A DNA stretch of 5,513 nt, taken from the NCBI GenBank assembly GCA_947176435.1, contig CAMWQH010000050.1:1-5513 (forward strand). The letters are read 5' to 3'. The position numbers were made by a program, and so were the translations under genes. Below the pieces are notes generated by a model. It saw only the letters and a list, made by a program, of their open reading frames with translations. It did not search any database and was not told where the DNA came from. This stretch comes from an uncultured Mycoplasmataceae bacterium (GTDB lineage Bacteria; Bacillota_I; Bacilli_A; Mycoplasmatales; Mycoplasmoidaceae). Below, piece by piece: positions 1 through 5,513 of this stretch (the first letter of the stretch is position 1; each line of letters begins with the position of its first letter).

Positions 1-312
1 CTGGTGTCGTAGGAGACGGGTTCAACAGACAGCACTAAGACCATTAGGATACATAGAATCTTGAAATTGAATACCAATTAATTCATTAATTGGTTTTTCA
101 GTTCCTAAGTTATAAATAATTTTTCCGCTTGAGGGTTTATTCAATTGTGCAAGAATTTCAACAAGTGTTGTTTTACCTGCACCGTTTGCACCAACTAAAG
201 AAATGTTTTGACCTTTAAAAACATCAAAGCTCACATTTTTAAGAGCTTGAATTTTATTTTTTCCGTTTCCGAAATGTTTCGAAACCTTTTTAATCTGAAT
301 TAATTTTTCCAT
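1..312 (-). CDS. ABC exporter ATP-binding protein, N-terminal part (truncated or running off the window edge)
   Basis: This is the start of an ABC ATPase that would power the adjacent ABC-2 type permease, probably an efflux system acting at the membrane's inner face. From the ATG at 312 it shows the usual N-terminal beta strands, a Walker A motif GANGAGKTT at residues 41-49 and a Q-loop (GIQFQDSMYPNG, Gln 84). Signature, Walker B and H-loop would lie further on and are absent. Homology seems to stop after the residues GLS (base 34). The last 33 bases are GC-richer and translate, with UGA read as Trp, into something unlike the family. Either the gene is broken there or the window edge is a junction. 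No clear Shine-Dalgarno sequence precedes the start, and decayed gene fragments lie directly upstream. The ABC ATPase identity is firm; the transported substrate is unknown. Confidence 0.8.
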
Positions 313-335
313 GTTATCTTGTTGTTCATTTAAAC

Positions 336-479
336 TTGCTTAAAGCTATAGACTGGCATAAGATTATTCAAGCAAAAGGAAGAACTCAATTTGTAGCTTT
401 TTCTCATGTTTCACATATAGTTGTTGCTTCAAATTTAATTCCTGGTAAAAATATCATTGGTGTGGCTTCAAAAGATTTT
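336..479 (+). pseudogene. Cysteine desulfurase (class V aminotransferase) fragment
   Basis: This short open stretch has no proper start (only a TTG at 336) and resembles the middle of SufS/NifS-type cysteine desulfurases. The run RTQFVAFSHVSHIV, followed by an NLIP..KNIIGVA segment, matches the family pattern 'TKxVAxxHVSNVxGxxxPxKEIxxxA', which lies just before the PLP-contacting Asp region. The usual Asn after HVS is His here, and a glycine is lost. Nothing of the N-terminal substrate-binding part, the Schiff-base Lys or the active-site Cys is present. A full protein is about 400 residues and this covers about 48. It lies opposite in strand to the ABC exporter genes on both sides, so it looks like a relic trapped by rearrangement. 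Recognition is from memory of the family pattern, not an alignment. Confidence 0.5.
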
Positions 480-698
480 GAACAATCAAAAATATTAGAG
501 TTTCTAACATTAAAAATGTTAGTTAAAACACTTCCATCATCTAAAGAAATTGGAGTTTTGTAGTATCAAGACTCAATCACCATATTAACTGTAGATTTAA
601 AAGGAGAAAAAATATATCCCAATCATCACAAAGGCATAATATCAGATCTTCTTAACAAATATGGAGGGAATAAACATGCGAAAGCAACAATGAAATAA
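480..698 (+). pseudogene. Decayed coding fragment with internal TAG, possibly the C-terminus of a DHH-family phosphoesterase
   Basis: The frame of the desulfurase remnant continues to a TAG at 561-563, then stays open in the same frame to a TAA at 696-698. The part after the TAG reads as plausible protein (YQDSITILTVDLKGEKI) and ends in NKYGGNKHAKATMK. That ending recalls the KYGGGGHxxAsG segment near the C-terminus of the DHHA1 domain in NrnA-like oligoribonucleases, but two of the glycines are not there, so the assignment is weak. The part before the TAG (480-560) is not recognised. The last codons overlap, on the other strand, the truncated end of the ABC-2 permease (652-698), so a rearrangement joint probably lies in or near that overlap. 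It is unlikely to make a working protein. Confidence 0.35.
504..522. repeat. Perfect 8-bp inverted repeat with a 3-base loop
   Basis: The arms CTAACATT and AATGTTAG are exact reverse complements separated by AAA. The repeat sits inside the decayed plus-strand fragment, near the place where desulfurase similarity is lost. It is too AT-rich and lacks a following T-run, so a rho-independent terminator is not supported. It may be chance or a breakpoint-associated palindrome. Confidence 0.4.
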
Positions 699-1334
699 TC
701 ATTACAATTACTCCAAACACTTGTATGGACATTGAATTATGAGCGATTGAAACAATCATTAAGCCGCAGGAAACTCCGATAAATGTAGTTAAAAGTTCAG
801 ATACAATAAAACCGCCTCAATTTATTCCGTTAAACATTTGAATTAACGAAGGAGCAGTAAATAACTGAAATTCAGAATCACCTAAACTTATTTCAATTTT
901 TGCTCCATGACTAACATATGGAATAAAAATTAAAAAACACATTAAGATTGTTCAAAACAACGAAACAAACATCATAAATACATAAAACATGCCAGTAACT
1001 AGAATAAAAGTTCATGGTTTTATTGGTGTAGCTCCAATTCTTTTTAATAAACTTGATGATTTAAATTCATATATTGCTTGAGGCATTGAAGTTAAAGACA
1101 TAGCAAAAACAGAAATGGTTAATGCTCCACCCATAATCATGTAATAACCCATTAATCATCCAAGAATAGAGATAAAAATAACAGGAAATATAAAAGTTAA
1201 AAAAGGACCAGAAATTGACTTTCAATAATATTCATTTAATAAAACTACCAACCCTTTAAGTGGTCGTTTAATACCTTTTAAAGAGTTATATTTTTTAAGT
1301 TTTCTACTTTGCTAGTTTTGGTATTTTTAAACAT
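652..1334 (-). pseudogene. ABC-2 type transporter permease, frameshifted at the N-terminus and truncated at the C-terminus
   Basis: Reading the minus strand with UGA as Trp gives an open frame of about 219 codons from 1311 to a TAA at 652-654, with five UGA codons. It encodes a membrane protein typical of ABC-2 permeases: a short basic N-terminal region (KGIKRPLKG), then hydrophobic spans around FLTFIFPVIFISILGWLMG and FVSLFWTILMCFLIFIP, with two more towards the end. Between the first two lies the characteristic cytoplasmic stretch EFKSSSLLKRIGATPIKPW, the ABC-2 'lLkRl..tPi' signature. The natural start appears to be the ATG at 1334, which is in another frame and closes at 1278-1280. One extra base in the T6 run at 1291-1296 would join both parts. 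The C-terminus diverges after the SLLLS residues, where the family normally continues through another span. Its ATPase partner is the minus-strand gene ending upstream of 312. Confidence 0.75.
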
Positions 1335-1393
1335 AGTTTAATTTTATATAGAAAATGAATATTTATTAGTAAAAAAATATATATTATTTATAT
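1335..1393. promoter_or_regulatory. Divergent AT-rich intergenic spacer
   Basis: These 59 bases separate the minus-strand permease from the plus-strand operon and must hold the operon promoter if none lies further upstream. On the plus strand, TATATT (1380-1385) and TATTAT (1382-1387) could act as a -10 box, but neither has a good -35 partner. No Shine-Dalgarno sequence precedes the ATG at 1394, so the first message may be leaderless or nearly so. A run of seven A lies at 1371-1377. Confidence 0.4.
1343..1373 (-). promoter_or_regulatory. Possible sigma-70-type promoter of the decayed permease gene
   Basis: On the minus strand TTTACT (1373-1368) is followed after exactly 17 bases by TATATA (1350-1345), with an overlapping TATAAA two bases further on (1348-1343). 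Transcription would begin a few bases before the ATG at 1334, giving almost no leader. Such AT-rich DNA yields chance matches easily, so this is only a suggestion. Confidence 0.35.
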
Positions 1394-1942
1394 ATGGTAG
1401 TTTATAGTCAAAAAGAAATTGATTCAATTGAATTCGAATTAAGAAATGACAAAGCTGCAATCGTTAGTACTGATACTGTAATGGGTATCATTAGTTTAGA
1501 TAAAAAAAATATTTACAAAATTAAGAGACGTCCTCACTATAAGAAGTTAGTCAAATTCATTAAAAATTTTGAGCAACTAAATATTTTTACGCCAAAAGAA
1601 ACAGAGATATTAAATAAATATTGGCCAGGCAAATTAACAGTTGTAAAAGATAAAATTGCTTATCGTGTCCCAAATAATAAATTTCTTTTAAATTTATTGG
1701 ATAGATTTGATTTTTTATATTCATCAAGTGCTAACATTTCTGGAAAAAAACCAATTATTGACTTAGAAGAAGCACATGATGTTTTTAGACGTTGAGAAGG
1801 CAAACTTGTTTTAGTTGATAATAAGACAAAAACTAGTGATAATTCAATCCCTTCGACAATAATTAACTTAGATACAAAAAAAGTTCTTCGTGAAGGAAAT
1901 TTAAATGGTGAAAAAATTTTAAAGGAGATATACAATGAATAA
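1394..1942 (+). CDS. tsaC: L-threonylcarbamoyladenylate synthase (TsaC/YrdC/Sua5 family)
   Basis: The enzyme makes threonylcarbamoyl-AMP from threonine, bicarbonate and ATP, the first step of the t6A37 modification of tRNAs that read ANN codons; it acts in the cytoplasm. The protein has 182 residues with UGA at 1793 read as Trp 134; standard code would wrongly end it at 133. Family motifs appear in order: STDTVMG (25-31), IKRRP (43-47, the K-x-R signature), WPGKLT (77-82), AYRVP (89-93), SSSANISG (110-117, the S-x-N signature) and PSTII (153-157). The size matches single-domain TsaC/YrdC; there is no C-terminal Sua5 domain. Several motifs are looser than usual, with Met where Tyr is common in TDTVYG and Lys for Pro in PGPLT, as often seen in mollicutes. 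The ATG at 1394 is the first in frame but lacks a Shine-Dalgarno sequence. The last eight bases overlap rpiB. A YciO-like role is possible. Confidence 0.9.
1921..1927 (+). promoter_or_regulatory. Strong Shine-Dalgarno sequence for rpiB
   Basis: AAAGGAG lies seven bases before the ATG at 1935 and inside the 3' end of the preceding gene. It is the best ribosome-binding site in the window and fixes the rpiB start. Because it sits within the upstream reading frame, translation of the two genes is likely coupled. Confidence 0.85.
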
Positions 1943-2384
1943 AACAATTTATATTGCTAATGATCACGCAGCAACAGATATGAAAAAATCAATCTGTGAA
2001 TATTTTGATAAACAAAATATTAAATATGTAAATTTAGGAACTGATTCAAACGAATCAGTAGATTATCCTGATTATGCTTTTAAAGTATGTAATGAAGTTA
2101 TTAAAAATAATGGAATTGGTATCTTAATTTGTGGTACTGGTTTTGGTATGACAATCGCAGCAAACAAAGTTAAGGGTATTAGAGCTGTAGATGTTTATAA
2201 ACCAGAAACAGCTGCCCTTGGTGTTGAGCACAACAATGCAAATGTTCTTTGCTTAAGTGCAAGATTCAATCATTTGAATACAAACATTCAAATAATCAAC
2301 AATTTTTTGAATGCAAAATTCCTTGGAGATAGACACAATAGACGAGTTCAAAAAATTATTGATTACGAAAACTCAAATAATTAA
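1935..2384 (+). CDS. rpiB: Ribose-5-phosphate isomerase B
   Basis: RpiB interconverts ribose 5-phosphate and ribulose 5-phosphate in the cytoplasm, linking pentoses from nucleosides to the pentose phosphate pathway. The 149-residue length is typical. The family signatures are all present: NDHAA at 9-13, DYPDYA at 43-48, ICGTGFGMTIAANK at 65-78 with the catalytic Cys 66, EHNNANVLCLSAR at 98-110 with His 99, and the phosphate-contacting GDRHNRR at 131-137 (Arg 133, His 134, Arg 137). The Cys supports ribose isomerase rather than the LacA/LacB galactose isomerases, which also lack this exact pattern. The start is set by the Shine-Dalgarno sequence at 1921-1927 and overlaps the end of tsaC by eight bases. 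A nucleoside-type ABC importer begins 22 bases downstream, which suggests that RpiB here serves to use ribose from imported nucleosides. It contains no tryptophan, so it is unaffected by the code change. Confidence 0.96.
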   Translation: MNKTIYIANDHAATDMKKSICEYFDKQNIKYVNLGTDSNESVDYPDYAFKVCNEVIKNNGIGILICGTGFGMTIAANKVKGIRAVDVYKPETAALGVEHNNANVLCLSARFNHLNTNIQIINNFLNAKFLGDRHNRRVQKIIDYENSNN

Positions 2385-2406
2385 TTTAAATATATAATAT
2401 TTAAAT
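2384..2406 (+). promoter_or_regulatory. AT-only inverted repeat with embedded TATAAT, possible internal promoter
   Basis: The whole 22-base gap between rpiB and the binding-protein gene belongs to a perfect palindrome: arms ATTTAAATAT and ATATTTAAAT with a three-base centre. A consensus -10 box TATAAT lies at 2393-2398, only eight bases before the ATG at 2407; there is no good -35 box at the normal distance and no Shine-Dalgarno sequence. It could give a nearly leaderless message for the transporter genes, bind a dimeric regulator, or form a weak hairpin. The palindrome is certain; its role is inferred. Confidence 0.4.
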
Positions 2407-3915
2407 ATGCAAAATAAGAACTGGAAAAAGTCTTTTTCAAATTTCTTTAAAGGACATAAGTCTCTTATTTTTAAACTCGGTTTAGCAACTACTGCTTTAG
2501 TTGGAACATTTGGATTAGTATATGGATTAGCTAGTGCACATTCATATAGTCAATTTATTGACTTTGATAATGCTACTAATCATATTTCATATGGTGGCGG
2601 TATTACTCCTTTAGAAACTAAATGAAACTGTTCTGATCAATCCGGTAAAGTAACTGTTGACTTTAATGGATATGACAAATTTGCTGAAGAGGTTATTGAT
2701 GGTTCTAACCATCAAGTGTTGGATAAATCTTTTAATGAGGGAGCATACAAAGGTTTATATGTATGACAACAAGGTCAATGAAAACCTGGCGATGAATATC
2801 CAGCTGTTTCTGACGAACAGATTAATGAGTTTTATTCTAAAGACAATAATAATTATTCTGGAAAACCAGCTAACGATCAACCGGCTGGATTTGTTTCAAC
2901 ATATAGTGCTGCAGTAGATGCTGGTAAAAAAGTTTTAGTTTTACCGGGGTATCTACATTCAACACCACTTTCTCAATTTAAAACATCACGTCAAGATACT
3001 TACAACAAAGCCGGATATATTTTGATAGACTCTAACATGGAAAATGATAAGAGAATTGCATCTGTTATGTTTAGAGCAGATCAATCTGCTTTTTTAGCAG
3101 GATTATCTGCATGTACATATTTGTCATTAAATCAAAAGAATTTCGAACATTATATTAAGAAAGGTCCATTATCTGTTGGAACATTTGGTGGAACAAGTAT
3201 TCCAACAGTTACTATATTCATGGGAGGATTTGAACGTGGTGTTCAATTCTTTAATAACTATGTATTACCATTAATGAATTATTCAGACGAAGATTTTGAA
3301 CAACACAAAGTTAATGTAATTAACTTAGGCAAAGAAGATTCATATTTTAGTGGTACCTTCACTATCGGTGACGGGAGATCTGTTGTTCAAAATCTTTTAG
3401 CTCGTGGAGCAGATGCAATTATGCCTGTTGCTGGACCACAAACTATTGATACAGTTCAAGAAATTAAAAACCAAAAATCAGATTGTATTGTTGTTGGTGT
3501 TGATACCGATCAAGAAAATAGCGACATGAACGAAACAAGTGTTTATGACGATGGTTCCGATTCAAAATATCACGACAAGATAATTAAATTTTCAGCTGAA
3601 AAGAATATTGCTTATATGACTTCAGCAATATTAAAACTTGCAGAAAAAAAAGAAGAAACATATTCAACAGATGGTAAAGTTAAAATTGGTTCTTTTGGTT
3701 ATTTAACAGTTGGGGATTTAAATAACAACGGTTGTAAAGTTTCTTCTGGTGGAGAACAATATATTGTTGATATGGTTAAATCAATATTTAAAATTAGTCC
3801 ATCTCAACAAATGACCTATGCCGAAGCTTTATCAAAGCTTTTAAAAGAAAAACCATCAACTTCATGGACCGATCCTTTGAAATATATTGATGATAATATG
3901 GAGTTTACATTTTAG
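2407..3915 (+). CDS. BMP-family (basic membrane protein) substrate-binding protein of a nucleoside-type ABC importer
   Basis: This 502-residue protein is the likely extracellular receptor that feeds the ABC importer encoded just downstream. BMP-family features include VLDKSFNEGAYKGL (104-117; family 'DKSFN..a..Gl'), a VLVLPGYLH strand, ILIDSNM ending at 206, RIASVMFRADQSAFLAG (211-227), SVGTFGGTSIP around 258-266, GGFERG at 273-278 and ADAIMPVAGPQT near 335-346. These match the ribose/nucleoside-binding fold of B. subtilis NupN and T. pallidum PnrA. UGA encodes Trp 73, 120 and 125; standard code would chop the gene into three. The N-terminus is lysine-rich followed by a hydrophobic stretch at about 20-43, but no lipobox Cys follows, unlike typical family members; ASA at 42-44 could be a signal-peptidase I site, or the segment stays as an anchor. 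It is longer than the usual 340-360 residues. The gene stops two bases before the ATPase gene. Confidence 0.9.
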
Positions 3916-3917
3916 TT

Positions 3918-5498
3918 ATGAAGCGTGTTCAAAAACCAGAATTTGCTTTTGAAATGTTAAACGTTTCTAAATCATTTCAAAAAGGAAAAATTAAAGCAAA
4001 TCAAGATATTAATTTAAGAGTTAAAACAAATGAGATCCATGCAATCGTTGGTGAAAATGGTGCAGGGAAAACGACATTAATGTCTATCTTATTTGGTTTA
4101 TTTAAACCAGATACTGGTGAAATTAAAGTTAACGGACAAACTGTTAACTTTAGATCTGCTATTGACGCATCAAAAGCAGGTATTGGTATGGTTCACCAAC
4201 ATTTTAAATTAGTTGATGTTTACACATTGTTTGAAAATATTATTCTTGGTGCAGAATTAACAAACAAATTTGGGTTTATTAAAAAAACTGAAGCAAGGAA
4301 TAAAATTTTAGGTTTATCAAGAAAATATAATTTAAAAGTTAATTTAGATACCAAAGCAATTAATGCTACTGTTGGTGAACAACAAAGAACAGAAATTTTA
4401 AAACTCCTTTATAGAGATTCAAATATATTAATATTTGATGAACCAACAGCTGTTTTATCTGATGATGAAATTCAAGGTTTCTTAAAAATGTTAAAAGAGT
4501 TTAAAAAACAAGGTAAAACAATCGTTATTATTACTCATAAATTAAATGAAGTAAAAGCTGTTGCTGATAGAGTTAGTGTAATTAGAAAAGGTCTATATAT
4601 AGGAACTTACGATGTTAAGTCAACATCGGTTGAAAAAATTAGTGAATACATGATTGGTCAGAAATTTTCTGAGGTTACAAACCAAAGAAAATTCGATTAC
4701 AACAAGATAGATATTGCTTTAGAAGTTAAAAATCTAACAATTAACAAAATCTCTCAACCCAAACTTATTGGAGTAAACGATGTTTCTTTTAGCGTCAAAC
4801 GTGGAGAAATTTTAGGAATTGCTGGAATAGAAGGAAATGGTCAATCAGAAATTGCTTTAGCAATTGGTGGATTGATTAAACCAAAGAAAGGTTCTATAAA
4901 TTTTTACAAGCCTAAATCTAAAAAACCAGTTGATCTAACTAAACTTTCAATTAAGAAAATTTATGATGAAGGAATTTCACACGTTCCTGAAGATCGTTTA
5001 AAATATGCATTGATTCCAGATGAATCAATTGCTTACAATGTAGTTTCACCAATTATTGATAGAAAACCTTTTTCAAACTTTGGTTTTATTAATAAAAGAG
5101 CAATAAACAATTTTGCAAAAGATGTTTGCAAAAAATGAGACGTTAGAGGATCTAACAACATCAATGCTCCAGTAAGAAATTTATCTGGTGGTAACCAACA
5201 AAAACTTGTAGTTGGTAGAGAAATCGAAAAATTCCACTCATTAGTTGTTATGGTGCAGCCAACCAGAGGTTTAGATTTAAAAGCTATTTCAGATATTCAT
5301 AAAAAAGTAATGAATGATACTAAGAAAGGTTCAAGTGTATTACTAATTTCTTATGAATTAGACGAAATATTTAAAATTGCTGATCGTGTTCTTGTAATAG
5401 ATCAAGGTAGATTTGTTTACGAGTCTAAAGTTTGTGACACAAACAAAACAATGGTTGGTAAATATTTATCAAGATCCGTTAAGAAAAGAGGCAAATAA
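3918..5498 (+). CDS. Two-domain ABC importer ATPase of nucleoside/simple-sugar type (NupO/RbsA/MglA-like)
   Basis: This 526-residue protein has two fused nucleotide-binding domains and should drive import of the ligand delivered by the BMP protein, from the cytoplasmic face. Domain 1 has Walker A GENGAGKTT (45-53), Q-loop VHQHFKL with Gln 94, signature VGEQQ (152-156), Walker B ending FDEPTA (Asp 174, Glu 175) and H-loop His 207. Domain 2 has the family's altered P-loop GIEGNGQSE (303-311), signature LSGGNQQ (422-428), and Gln 447 in VQPTRGLD where the catalytic Glu would be; the H-loop His is replaced in ISYELDE. So domain 1 keeps the consensus catalytic residues and domain 2 is degenerate, as known for this family. 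UGA at 5136 is Trp 407 and would wrongly split the gene under standard code. It starts two bases after the binding-protein stop, with only a distant GGAG (3900-3903), suggesting coupled translation. The LSVGEQQ-like first signature favours the NupO branch over RbsA. Confidence 0.93.
5484..5491 (+). promoter_or_regulatory. Shine-Dalgarno sequence for the gene starting at 5498
   Basis: AAAAGAGG ends six bases before the ATG at 5498 and lies inside the last codons of the ATPase gene. It supports a real gene start there. Confidence 0.5.
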
Positions 5499-5513
5499 TG
5501 AATTCGTTAAGAT
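5498..5513 (+). CDS. Start of the next operon gene, presumably an ABC permease subunit (cut by the window edge)
   Basis: An ATG overlaps the last base of the ATPase stop codon (TAATG) and is preceded by AAAAGAGG. Only the residues MNSLR are visible, so the sequence itself does not identify the product. In nucleoside importer operons with this ATPase the next genes encode two integral membrane permeases (NupP/NupQ type), which is the basis for the guess. Confidence 0.55.

Noticed and set aside
1..40. 3' end of a tRNA (GGTTCAA resembles a T-loop)
   Set aside because: The flanking bases do not form a five-pair T-stem and no acceptor stem, anticodon arm or CCA end fits.
313..698. Insertion sequence or transposase gene between the ABC exporter genes
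   Set aside because: No transposase motif, terminal inverted repeats or target duplication could be seen; the coding pieces resemble metabolic enzymes instead.
1660..1947. Minus-strand open frame of 95 codons opposite the tsaC 3' half
   Set aside because: It lies entirely antisense to tsaC and the rpiB start, which have clear family motifs, and its translation shows no recognisable family.
2384..2406. Rho-independent terminator after rpiB
   Set aside because: The hairpin contains no G or C and lacks a T-run after the stem, so it would be too weak for a standard terminator.
2657..2917. Plus-strand open frame of 86 codons within the binding-protein gene
   Set aside because: It is an out-of-frame shadow; the BMP frame across this stretch carries the DKSFN motif and continues unbroken with UGA as Trp.
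3022..3915. ATG at 3022 as start of a separate shorter gene
   Set aside because: It is in frame with the ATG at 2407, and the region between encodes the signal-like N-terminus and family motifs, so it is an internal Met (206).
5250..5498. A separate small ATPase-like gene starting at 5250
   Set aside because: It is the C-terminal part of the dual ATPase, separated only by the UGA-Trp codon at 5136; the intervening frame encodes the LSGGNQQ signature.

Overview
The window comes from a small-genome mollicute (Mycoplasma-type) bacterium. The base composition is very AT-rich. Several clearly conserved genes stay open only if UGA is read as tryptophan (genetic code 4): in-frame UGA occurs in the threonylcarbamoyl-AMP synthase, the BMP-family binding protein, the dual ABC ATPase and the decayed permease. 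Genes are tightly packed, some overlap, and several lack a clear Shine-Dalgarno sequence. The exact genus cannot be fixed from the sequence alone.

The left part (about 1-1334) is a decaying accessory region. The minus strand carries the first third of an ABC exporter ATPase (1-312), whose homology breaks off in a short GC-richer stretch at the window edge. It also carries the companion ABC-2 type permease (about 1334-652), which has a broken reading frame near its N-terminus and has lost its C-terminus. Between them, on the opposite strand, lie remnants of unrelated genes: a piece resembling a cysteine desulfurase (336-479), then a piece interrupted by an in-frame TAG (480-698) that may derive from a DHH-family phosphoesterase. 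The region reads as a rearrangement scar.

A 59-base AT-only-like divergent spacer (1335-1393) separates this from an apparently intact plus-strand operon. In order it encodes a TsaC/YrdC-type threonylcarbamoyl-AMP synthase (1394-1942), ribose-5-phosphate isomerase B (1935-2384), a BMP-family substrate-binding protein (2407-3915), a two-domain ABC ATPase of the NupO/RbsA/MglA type (3918-5498) and the first codons of the next gene, presumably a permease (5498 onward). Overlaps or very short gaps join the genes, so co-transcription is likely, possibly with an internal promoter before the binding-protein gene.

The working idea for the operon, by inference from families and order, is nucleoside (or ribose-like) scavenging. 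The BMP protein captures the substrate outside the membrane and the ATPase/permease complex imports it. Phosphorolysis and phosphopentomutase steps encoded elsewhere would yield ribose 5-phosphate, which RpiB converts to ribulose 5-phosphate. TsaC is a tRNA-modification gene that appears to share the transcript. I found no CRISPR array, rRNA or tRNA gene, intact insertion sequence or convincing new system. The most unusual points are the mosaic left end, the single-base frame break in the permease, and a binding protein with no lipobox cysteine.
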